From an uncultured Kineosporia sp. (GTDB taxonomy: Bacteria > Actinomycetota > Actinomycetes > Actinomycetales > Kineosporiaceae): a DNA stretch of 10,504 bases. The stretch lies in contig CALMAR010000015.1 in the NCBI GenBank assembly GCA_937859855.1, positions 1 to 10,504 on the forward strand. Reading direction: 5' to 3'. The position numbers and the translations under genes were made by a program. The notes under the pieces were generated by a model. It saw only the letters and a program-made list of their open reading frames with translations, was not told the DNA's origin and searched no databases. This document shows, piece by piece, positions 1 through 5,246 of the stretch; position 1 is the stretch's first letter; each line of letters begins with the position of its first letter.

Positions 1-312
1 GGGGTTGTCGGCTCGGCCGGTGCACCATCCGTGCCGGTCGTTACGGCACGCCGAACACGTCGCGGCGTGCGGCGTGTCCGGTTTCGCGCCCTCGGATGAG
101 GCGGGCAAAGGTTCGGACGGGAACACGATGTGCCGGGTAATGCCATCAGGCCCGGTTGTCCAGATCTGCGCGTGCCGTTCCAGCACGGCCATCACTTCCG
201 TCGCCACCTGCTCAGGACTGGCCCAGCCGATGGGCACGACAGGGCCTGAACTCATGGCCACGCGTTCCGCTTTCCGTATGGCGTTCGTGATCTCATCGCG
301 CAGGCTGCTCAA
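1..312 (-). CDS. Small Cys-containing protein, 3'-truncated by window edge
   Basis: Open leftward frame with 104 codons visible and no stop before the window edge. I take the TTG at 312-310 as start because it forms a TTGA overlap with the stop of the preceding gene, the pattern used throughout this operon, and an in-frame stop lies four codons upstream. A later ATG (start of MSSGPVV) is the alternative. The N-terminus (SLRDEI, then VMAVLER) resembles that of the preceding gene (SLRDDI, VMAVLDR), so the two look like tandem paralogues. The visible C-terminal part has CSACRNDRHGWCTG, a C-x2-C...C pattern like the small zinc-binding motifs common in actinophage early proteins. Function is unknown; a nucleic-acid or protein-binding accessory role is only a guess. 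Confidence 0.72.
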   Translation of the reverse strand, partial: MSSLRDEITNAIRKAERVAMSSGPVVPIGWASPEQVATEVMAVLERHAQIWTTGPDGITRHIVFPSEPLPASSEGAKPDTPHAATCSACRNDRHGWCTGRADNP

Positions 313-650
313 TGGTGGTCACCGCACCAGCAGTCGCCCACGTTGTGGATCGAGAAGGTCTGGACATCACCCTGGTCGATCGCGATCGAGGCGCGCGCCT
401 CCTGCTCCAGGAAATCCATCAGATACGGCGGCACCGGATGTGGGTCGGGTTCTGTCTTCCCCTCATCGTCGAGTGCTACCCATCGGCCGGGTTCAGTCGT
501 GCCGATGCCCTTAAGCGCTCGCCGATCAAGCACGGCCATCACGGCGCCGGCGAGCACGTCGGTGGATGCCGGGAACTCGGGGATGCGCTCGGCGTATGCG
601 ATGTCGGCCGCGTCAAGGGCGGCCTTGATGTCGTCGCGGAGGCTGGTCAT
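309..650 (-). CDS. Hypothetical protein, paralogue of the next gene
   Basis: A 113-aa acidic protein with no domain I recognise. The ATG at 650 is preferred over upstream in-frame starts: CCGGAG lies 8 nt before it, and it makes an ATGA overlap with the stop of the upstream gene. Its N-terminal half (MTSLRDDIKAAL, then AGAVMAVLDRRAL) matches the N-terminus of the downstream gene, suggesting tandem duplication followed by divergence of the C-terminus. The C-terminus ends in DCWCGDHH, two Cys and two His that could bind a metal, although the usual partner residues are missing. It is part of the leftward operon. Function is unknown. Confidence 0.75.
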   Translation of the reverse strand: MTSLRDDIKAALDAADIAYAERIPEFPASTDVLAGAVMAVLDRRALKGIGTTEPGRWVALDDEGKTEPDPHPVPPYLMDFLEQEARASIAIDQGDVQTFSIHNVGDCWCGDHH

Positions 651-913
651 GGCACGCTCCGGATGTGCCGTGCCTGCTCGGTGCGGGGCTGCGGCAGGTG
701 GGATGGCAGCGACTGCCGGTTCAGCGACTCGGTGACTGCGGCGGGGGCGATGCACGTGTACCGGGCGATGTCGCTGACCCCGTTCGCGCCGTCAGCGATC
801 GCGGCGAGCACGGCGTCGTCGACCGCGGACGGCCCGCCGGTGGTGAAGCAGATGACGGCGATGACGGCGAGGCCGGTGACGCCGAGAAGGCAGGATGCGA
901 TGGCGAGGATCAC
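647..913 (-). CDS. Small membrane-anchored protein with HTH-like tail
   Basis: An 88-aa protein starting at GTG 913, which forms a GTGA overlap with the upstream gene. Residues 1-23 (MILAIASCLLGVTGLAVIAV and on) are one hydrophobic segment without an obvious signal-peptidase site, so a single N-terminal membrane anchor is likely. Residues about 30-67 (VLAAIADGANGVSDIARYTC then AAVTESLNR) have the spacing of a short winged-helix or helix-turn-helix unit. If both readings are right, this is a membrane-tethered DNA-binding protein, but the HTH call is a pattern judgement only. The C-terminus is Pro/Arg rich and overlaps the next gene by 4 nt. Confidence 0.65.
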   Translation of the reverse strand: MILAIASCLLGVTGLAVIAVICFTTGGPSAVDDAVLAAIADGANGVSDIARYTCIAPAAVTESLNRQSLPSHLPQPRTEQARHIRSVP

Positions 914-1128
914 GCAGCACCGGCTTTCCGGCTGCGGATGAGTCGCAGCGACGGCGCGTTCTCAGCTTCACGGCCGGCGATTTCGATCTCGCGGGGGGTC
1001 GCGGGTCGCAGGTCGGGGCGCAGCGGCGGCGGGAGCGGGGTGAAGCGTTCGACGCGGAGGGAGAGCAGCAGCAGGCGCATCTGCTCTTCTAGATCCGCGC
1101 CGGTGGCTTGCTCGGTGTGGTGGGGCAT
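910..1128 (-). CDS. Hypothetical protein, first gene after intergenic gap
   Basis: A 72-aa protein starting at ATG 1128, with a good ribosome binding site (TTAGGAG, 7 nt upstream). It has no recognised domain. Residues about 9-30 (ATGADLEEQMRLLLLSLRVE) look amphipathic-helical, followed by a Pro-rich stretch (FTPLPPPLRPDLRPATPRE) and a basic C-terminus. It is the first gene after the 123-nt gap that follows the clamp gene, so it may begin a separately controlled block of four small overlapping genes running out of the window. It is short and compositionally biased, but the strong RBS and the GTGA overlap with the next gene support it being real. Confidence 0.68.
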   Translation of the reverse strand: MPHHTEQATGADLEEQMRLLLLSLRVERFTPLPPPLRPDLRPATPREIEIAGREAENAPSLRLIRSRKAGAA

Positions 1129-1251
1129 AAGAGCTCCTAAGAACGATGTGGTCGTCCAGCGATAGACGAAAGTCTAGCGTGACACGACCCCGGGAGCCGA
1201 GAGATCCGCAGAAATCAACTCAGCCCCCGGGGGTGCCCCTGCGGGGGCGGG
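1129..1251 (-). terminator. Intergenic gap with GC-rich hairpins (possible terminator/attenuator)
   Basis: This is the longest gap within the leftward block. Just after the clamp stop codon is a stem GCCCC/GGGGC (1235-1239 with 1244-1248, 4-nt loop) beside the palindrome CCCCCGGGGG (1224-1233), which could form alternative stems. No U-run follows, so intrinsic termination is uncertain, though many actinobacterial terminators lack one. Further down is a 20-nt inverted repeat (1160-1179), listed separately. I see no convincing -35/-10 pair for the downstream genes. Confidence 0.4.
1160..1179. repeat. Inverted repeat with 4-nt loop upstream of small-gene block
   Basis: The perfect 5-bp arms TAGAC/GTCTA (1163-1167 and 1172-1176) flank GAAA. 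The stem extends by CG/CG after one A-G mismatch. It lies 32 nt upstream of the ATG at 1128, in what would be the leader or promoter of the last four genes. It could be an operator or a leader hairpin; the sequence does not decide between them. Confidence 0.45.
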
Positions 1252-2385
1252 TCAGTCTTCGGTGTCGTCGCCGTCGATCGTCATCTGGTCCGGGTCGAGG
1301 AGGGCAGCGGCCCGCCAGCCCGACACCATCGCTGGCAGCGCGCCCGCCTGGACCAGCACGGCCCGCGTCTTGCTGCCCTCGGATGGGCCGACCACGCCAT
1401 GCGATTCGAGCAGGTCCATCAGCCGGCCCACCTTCGCGAACCCGACCCGCAGCTTGCGCTGCAGCATCGACGGAGACCCGAACTGCGTGTCCACAATCAG
1501 CTGCGCGGCTTGGATCATCAGCTCAAGGTCGTCGCCTGGATCGTCCTGCGGCAGCGGCCGATCGAGGCCCGCCCCGCCGCCGTCGTCGTCCTGGGTGGGC
1601 ACTTGCGTCGCGAGGGGCTCCGGCGCCGGGCCGACCAGTTCACCGGTCTCCAAGTCGACCGCGCCGAACCGGCGGTCCCACGCATCCCGCCACCGGGCCA
1701 GCTCGCCGATCTGCCCGTCGTCCGGGCGGATCGGCATCAGCGCACCGACGAACGACTCCCCGACGATGACCACGATCGCGCCGCCGTCCTGCTCCGTCGG
1801 CATGATCACCGTCGGCTCCTTGTACACGGCCGACGCGGTCGCGAACAGTTTCAGCAGCGCGCCGGACGTGTGCAGCGCGTACGCCGACCCCGTCCCCGCC
1901 TTCGCCTGCAGCCGGCCGATCAACGGCAGCAGGTTCGGGTAGTCCTCCTCAGCGGTGATCCGTGGCCACGTGATCTCTTTCCCCGGCAGCAGCCCGGCGA
2001 CGTCGGTCGCGGTCACGTACCGGTCAGTGATCCGGATCCGGAGGTCGTCATCGGCGGCGTCGCCGTCTTTCTCCTTCTTCGACTGGAACAGGTGCAGCAC
2101 GTCACCGACCATGTCCAGCGGCATGTCCAAGACAACGCCGTCGTCCTGGTACTCGTTGTGCCAGACCGAGACCAGGCCGACGCCGATCGTGTACCGGTTG
2201 GTGGCCATCACCAGGACGTTGTCGCGCTGGATGACCAGCCGCACCCGCCGCAGCACGGGAACGTCCTTGTCGTTGCCGGCGTGGACGACGACGGAGCGGA
2301 GCGCCATCCGGAGGTCGGCGATCCCGACCCCGATCTCGGTGCGAACGGTGCCGATGTCGGCGGGGGCATCAATGACCGCGGTCAT
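1252..2385 (-). CDS. DnaN-like sliding clamp fused to FtsK-gamma-type winged helix
   Basis: A 377-aa protein. The ATG at 2385 is chosen over the GTG at 2478: AGGAAGG lies 8 nt upstream and the start forms an ATGA overlap. Residues about 16-100 resemble the N-terminal domain of bacterial beta clamps ([11 protein letters not shown], then VPVLRRVRL and MATNRYT). Residues about 113-221 form a second clamp-like domain ending in ALMPIRP, which matches the C-terminal MPMRL pocket signature of canonical DnaN. The clamp body is therefore about 220 aa against about 370 in DnaN, so it appears to have two domains rather than three. An acidic, Pro/Gly-rich linker (about 250-284) leads to residues 285-345, which match the FtsK gamma domain ([17 protein letters not shown], then [19 protein letters not shown]). 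A 32-residue tail follows. Expected role: a processivity clamp on phage DNA whose extra domain adds sequence-specific DNA or recombinase contact (inference). Confidence 0.8.
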   Translation of the reverse strand: MTAVIDAPADIGTVRTEIGVGIADLRMALRSVVVHAGNDKDVPVLRRVRLVIQRDNVLVMATNRYTIGVGLVSVWHNEYQDDGVVLDMPLDMVGDVLHLFQSKKEKDGDAADDDLRIRITDRYVTATDVAGLLPGKEITWPRITAEEDYPNLLPLIGRLQAKAGTGSAYALHTSGALLKLFATASAVYKEPTVIMPTEQDGGAIVVIVGESFVGALMPIRPDDGQIGELARWRDAWDRRFGAVDLETGELVGPAPEPLATQVPTQDDDGGGAGLDRPLPQDDPGDDLELMIQAAQLIVDTQFGSPSMLQRKLRVGFAKVGRLMDLLESHGVVGPSEGSKTRAVLVQAGALPAMVSGWRAAALLDPDQMTIDGDDTED

Positions 2386-2606
2386 GACTGGAGCCTTCCT
2401 GTTGGGGGAGTGGGTGTTTCGTGCGGGACGCCAGCGGCGATCAGCTGCGACCACCGGTCGGGGGTTGTGACGGGCCACGATTCGATGTGCCCGCCGGGAC
2501 AGTTGAACTCGGCTTCGCGGCCCTGATCGACGAGCAGGGCCTGTTGCGGCTGGACCTGCACGTCAGCCAGGCAGCGGACGCAGGGGAACGTGAGCAGCCG
2601 GCTCAT
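2382..2606 (-). CDS. Small zinc-ribbon-like protein
   Basis: A 74-aa protein. Start ATG 2606 forms an ATGA overlap with the resolvase stop, and the stop overlaps the clamp start. Residues C9-x2-C12 and C36-x3-H40 (FPCVRC and NCPGGH) form a likely single zinc-binding ribbon. The C-terminal half ([20 protein letters not shown]) resembles the tails of small actinobacterial Cys-rich proteins of unknown role. It sits between the resolvase and clamp genes, and tight coupling suggests equimolar early expression. Its partner or substrate cannot be told from sequence. Confidence 0.72.
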   Translation of the reverse strand: MSRLLTFPCVRCLADVQVQPQQALLVDQGREAEFNCPGGHIESWPVTTPDRWSQLIAAGVPHETPTPPTGRLQS

Positions 2607-3139
2607 GCGGGGACCGCCCGGCGCTCGGGCCAGGGAACGCCGTCCATCGCGGCGAGATGCGTTTTCGGCAGGTCGTCGATCGGGCAGCCCAGGCGGCGGG
2701 CGCCCATCGCGGCCAGCACGAGCGCGTCGGCGCCGTTGTTGTCGCGCAGCTCGACCTGCGGGAACCGGCGGGCGACCGCCATCAGCACCGCATCCTTGGG
2801 GGCGCCGCCTTTCCCGGTCGCGTACTTCTTCAGCGCCCCTGGGGTGATGACCGCGACCGGCGCTGACCGGACCTCCCACAGCGCGTGCGTGACCAGCCAC
2901 CACAGGCCCGCGATCTGGTGCGCCGCGTCGCCTTTCGACCCGTACGACGGGCCCTCCACCGTGATCAGGTCAGCGCCGTCGACTGCTTTCAGCACTTCCC
3001 CGACGATCAGGTCGAGCCGTTCATGCCCCCGCATGCTGGGCTTCACCACGTCGACGGTTGTGAGCTCGCGGCCGTCGCCGGACTCGACACGGGCGATCCC
3101 GGTCGCCGTCAGCGACAGGTCCAGCCCCGTCACCCTCAC
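2603..3139 (-). CDS. RuvC-like Holliday junction resolvase
   Basis: A 178-aa protein of the RNase H-fold RuvC superfamily, close to the usual length of about 160-180 aa. It starts at GTG 3139 (GTGA overlap); the in-frame GTG two codons later is possible. Visible motifs: GLDLSLTATG with D7 in the first strand, ITVEGPS with E62, and the C-terminal helix NNGADALVLAAMG with D138. The position three residues before D138, an Asp in E. coli RuvC, is Asn135 here. Phage RuvC-like proteins vary at this site, so activity is plausible but not assured. Known family role: metal-dependent symmetric cleavage of four-way junctions made during recombination or replication. Placement beside the clamp and downstream of the nuclease fits resolution of branched phage replication intermediates. 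Confidence 0.85.
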   Translation of the reverse strand: MRVTGLDLSLTATGIARVESGDGRELTTVDVVKPSMRGHERLDLIVGEVLKAVDGADLITVEGPSYGSKGDAAHQIAGLWWLVTHALWEVRSAPVAVITPGALKKYATGKGGAPKDAVLMAVARRFPQVELRDNNGADALVLAAMGARRLGCPIDDLPKTHLAAMDGVPWPERRAVPA

Positions 3140-3480
3140 GGCGCTACCCCGGCAGTCTCTGCCTCGCGCCGCACGGCGATCAGGTCGCGGCGGCGCCGCT
3201 GATCGCTGATCTCCGCGTGCCGGGCGGCCTTGATCCGGCCGTTGAGGACCCGGTTCAGGTCATCCGGGGGAGGCCCGGCGCAGACGGCGAGAAGGTTCAG
3301 CACGACCCTCACGCCGCGCCAGTCCAGCCCGGCGGTGAGGGACTGCATCGTGTCGGTGTCGCCTTCCCACGCCGCCGCCCACAACCGGCGGGTCACGTCG
3401 GCGGCCTGCTCGACCTGGCGTTGCGCGGCCCGTTCAGCGTGCCGGGCGCGGGCCACGCTCTCATCCGTTGTCTGAGTCAT
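3136..3480 (-). CDS. Hypothetical helical protein
   Basis: A 114-aa, Arg- and Ala-rich, predominantly helical protein. It starts at ATG 3480 (ATGA overlap with the upstream gene) and its stop overlaps the resolvase start. The N-terminal region (ARARHAERAAQRQVEQAADV) and C-terminal region (GRIKAARHAEISDQRRRRDL) both look like charged helices or short coiled coils. The middle (WEGDTDTMQSLTAGLDW, then VRVVLNLLAVCAG) is more hydrophobic. No enzyme motif or family is recognised. Its place between unknown replication-module genes suggests an early accessory function. Confidence 0.7.
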   Translation of the reverse strand: MTQTTDESVARARHAERAAQRQVEQAADVTRRLWAAAWEGDTDTMQSLTAGLDWRGVRVVLNLLAVCAGPPPDDLNRVLNGRIKAARHAEISDQRRRRDLIAVRREAETAGVAP

Positions 3481-3800
3481 AACCGGCCCCCAGTGGCCGC
3501 CTCGTGGGCGGCCCGCATCGCCCGGATCTCAGCCGGCCGGACGAACGAGGGGCCGATCTTCTCGGCCTGACGCCGGTAGGTGAGGACCATGACCCGGAGT
3601 TGCTCATCGGTCAGATCGCGCTGCCCGTCCGCCCACGCCAGCACTACCCGCAGGTCGGCGATGTTGACCTTGCACTCTTCCGGGTGAGCGAACAGGCGCC
3701 CGCAGTCGGCCTGTCTCTTGAGCCGTGCCCACGCCTCGAACAGGTCCGGCTCCTCCGGAACCGGCTCGACGTCGGGCAACCCGAGTTCCAACTCGCTCAC
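3477..3800 (-). CDS. Hypothetical acidic/helical protein
   Basis: A 107-aa protein starting at GTG 3800 (GTGA overlap). The N-terminus is acidic (residues about 3-22, LELGLPDVEPVPEEPDLFEA). The rest is helical with a basic C-terminus (YRRQAEKIGPSFVRPAEIRA). DLRVVLAWADGQRDLTDEQL is the most distinctive central segment. I do not recognise a family. An acidic tail joined to a basic helical body can occur in replication loaders or adaptor proteins, but nothing here proves that. Confidence 0.68.
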   Translation of the reverse strand: MSELELGLPDVEPVPEEPDLFEAWARLKRQADCGRLFAHPEECKVNIADLRVVLAWADGQRDLTDEQLRVMVLTYRRQAEKIGPSFVRPAEIRAMRAAHEAATGGRL

Positions 3801-4036
3801 GACAGCAACCTCTGCAGAGTCGCGTCGTCCACGTCACCGGACAACGTCCGCATCAGGTCGACGACCCGCAGCCCGATACGCAGGCCATCCCACAGCCGGA
3901 CGGCCCGCGCCGGGTCAGCCACCAGCATCAGCCGGATCGCTGCCTCAACACCGACAGCGTCGCCCTCACCGACCGCGGCCATGAACACCCGCTCGATCGC
4001 GTCAGGGTCCTTCGCCCACGCAGGCAACTCAGACAC
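3797..4036 (-). CDS. Small hypothetical protein; GTG start preferred
   Basis: A 79-aa protein if it starts at GTG 4036. That codon lies 8 nt after GGAGG, the normal spacing. The in-frame ATG at 4042 is buried in the same Shine-Dalgarno stretch (GGAGGTGATG) with only two bases between GGAGG and ATG, so it is a poor initiation site despite being ATG. The gene overlaps the DUF4326 gene by 8 nt and the next gene by 4 nt. The protein is helical (DAIERVFMAAVGEGDAVGVE, then RAVRLWDGLRIGLRVVDLMR) with no recognised family. Confidence 0.65.
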   Translation of the reverse strand: MSELPAWAKDPDAIERVFMAAVGEGDAVGVEAAIRLMLVADPARAVRLWDGLRIGLRVVDLMRTLSGDVDDATLQRLLS

Positions 4037-4544
4037 GTCCATCACCTCCGTTGGCGAGTGCCAACAGGACGTCGGCGTGGCACGGCTGGTCTGGCGGGCA
4101 CCAGCAAGCCAGATCCCGGCCGGCCAGCTCCCTACGGACGTCGGCAACCGAAACCTTCAGGTCTCCGGCGAGTAGATCCCGGCGGAAGGCGTCGACTGCG
4201 TCCTGGACGGTGACCTCGCGCTCGGATACTTCACCGAACGCCTCCCACCGCCACTTGCACGGCGTGTGCGGGTTGCCCCACTTGGTCGGCCGCGCAACGT
4301 TGATCGCGCCGCTGGGTTTCCGCCAGCCCTTGACCCGGCGCAACTGAAACCGGGCAGGGCCATCGAGGTACTCGACCATCCACATTGGATGCGTGCGGAC
4401 CTTCCGCTGCGGCTCGGCGAACATCCGCAGGACCAGGTGACCACCACCTGCGCCAGTGATCCAGCCGGGTTGCCCCCGGAACAGCACACGCATTCCCCGG
4501 CGGGCTGGGACGTCGTAGTGGCTGCGGATCCAGGCGAGGCTCAC
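4029..4544 (-). CDS. DUF4326 protein with N-terminal SH3/KOW-like module
   Basis: A 171-aa protein starting at GTG 4544 (GTGA overlap). Residues about 68-165 carry the marks of DUF4326: the RVKGWRKPSGAINVARPTKW stretch followed by GNP, then RRDLLAGDLKVSVADVRREL, ACWCP (C147, C149) and QPCHADVL (C155, H156). DUF4326 is widespread in actinobacteria and their phages; its biochemical role is not established to my knowledge. Residues about 5-62 (HYDVPARRGMRVLFRGQPGW, then HPMWMVEYLDG) look like a separate small beta-barrel (SH3/KOW-like) found alone in other actinophage proteins; this assignment is from memory of the pattern. The conserved Cys/His could bind metal or be catalytic. Confidence 0.75.
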   Translation of the reverse strand: MSLAWIRSHYDVPARRGMRVLFRGQPGWITGAGGGHLVLRMFAEPQRKVRTHPMWMVEYLDGPARFQLRRVKGWRKPSGAINVARPTKWGNPHTPCKWRWEAFGEVSEREVTVQDAVDAFRRDLLAGDLKVSVADVRRELAGRDLACWCPPDQPCHADVLLALANGGDGRV

Positions 4545-4741
4545 GTGTTTTCCACCGCCGCGAGGACGTCACCGAACGACGGGCAGTCCGGGTCGGCGAT
4601 CTGCGCCATAGCGACCAGCCACGCGGCATGCGTGATGGCCTCAGCCGCGCTCATGCGCACCATCGGCACGAGCACTACAACCTCATTGCCGTACTGGACG
4701 CTGACTGCTTGCCGGTTGAAGGTGTTTATCCGCTGAGGCAT
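4541..4741 (-). CDS. Small hypothetical protein
   Basis: A 66-aa protein. ATG 4741 is chosen over longer upstream frames because it shares one base with the upstream stop (TGATG), as elsewhere in this operon, and because the longer frame would wholly overlap a better-supported gene. A beta-rich N-terminus (VSVQYGNEVVVLVPMVRM) is followed by one helix (AAEAITHAAWLVAMAQIADP). No family is recognised. The compact beta-then-helix arrangement suggests a small adaptor domain rather than an enzyme. Confidence 0.62.
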   Translation of the reverse strand: MPQRINTFNRQAVSVQYGNEVVVLVPMVRMSAAEAITHAAWLVAMAQIADPDCPSFGDVLAAVENT

Positions 4742-4959
4742 CAGTCCTGCACCTGCCCGCCGCGCAGGTACCGCTCGGCTACCCGGGCAGCGTCGTCCAG
4801 GTTGTAGCCGCACCAGCGGTTCTGGGCTAAATAGATGGCGGCTGCCCGGAGCGCCTCGCATCGGATCTCGTAATCGGACGGCCTCTGGTGGATGCATGGC
4901 GCGTCCGGCTCGGGCGTGCCGTAGTCCGGCGGCTTGATCGGCGGGTTTTCGTCGCTCAT
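4741..4959 (-). CDS. Small hypothetical protein
   Basis: A 72-aa protein starting at ATG 4959 (ATGA overlap with the upstream gene). The N-terminus is Pro-rich and disordered-looking (MSDENPPIKPPDYGTPEPDA). The rest is one or two helices (YEIRCEALRAAAIYLAQNRW, then DDAARVAERYLRGG). Three Cys (22, 34, 50) are too scattered for a clear zinc site. No family is recognised. It lies in the run of small early genes between the RDF-like and DUF4326 genes. Confidence 0.65.
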   Translation of the reverse strand: MSDENPPIKPPDYGTPEPDAPCIHQRPSDYEIRCEALRAAAIYLAQNRWCGYNLDDAARVAERYLRGGQVQD

Positions 4960-5246
4960 GATTCGCCGCCGATCCGGTAAACCTCAAGCAAGGCCACCCG
5001 GCCGCCGCACGTCCCGCAACCACCCGCGTCTGGTCTGATCTGCGCCAGCAGCACATGCAGGACGCACCACAACCGGGTCCGGTCCCCACAGTCAACGCAC
5101 CGGCCGCGGACCACGAAACGTGCCCGATAATTGCACCTTTCACGCCCATGATCCGGGCACTCGAACTCGGCCTCACATACCTTCGGGGCATCCAAACTCG
5201 ACGCGTCGTCCGGGATCGTCACCGGCTCCGCGATGACGGCGGTCAC
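4956..5246 (-). CDS. Cys-rich (double zinc-ribbon-like) small protein
   Basis: A 96-aa protein. GTG 5246 is chosen because AGGAG lies 7 nt upstream and because it forms a GTGA overlap with the RDF-like gene; the longer frame upstream lacks such support. Eight cysteines fall in pairs or near-pairs: C24 and C30, C38, C50-x2-C53 (CVDC), C61, and C77-x2-C80 (CGTC), plus H33 and H64. This fits two zinc-binding sites. Such proteins may bind DNA, RNA or a protein partner. The exact family is not recognised. The coupling suggests it is co-translated with the RDF-like protein. Confidence 0.72.
   Translation of the reverse strand: MTAVIAEPVTIPDDASSLDAPKVCEAEFECPDHGRERCNYRARFVVRGRCVDCGDRTRLWCVLHVLLAQIRPDAGGCGTCGGRVALLEVYRIGGES

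Noticed and set aside
346..377. Clamp-binding peptide in the clamp fusion's own tail (QMTID near the C-terminus; these are residue numbers in the 1252-2385 protein, not base positions)
   Set aside because: It lacks the Leu-Phe end of the QLxLF clamp-binding motif and is surrounded by acidic residues; similarity is too weak to report.
312..941. Rightward open frame of 209 codons
   Set aside because: It is a shadow of two overlapping minus-strand genes that have proper starts and coupling.
1399..2526. Long rightward open frame (375 codons) opposite the clamp gene
   Set aside because: Its translation is low-complexity Arg/Asp/His/Pro sequence typical of the antisense of a high-GC gene; there is no RBS or domain, and the opposite strand encodes a clear clamp.
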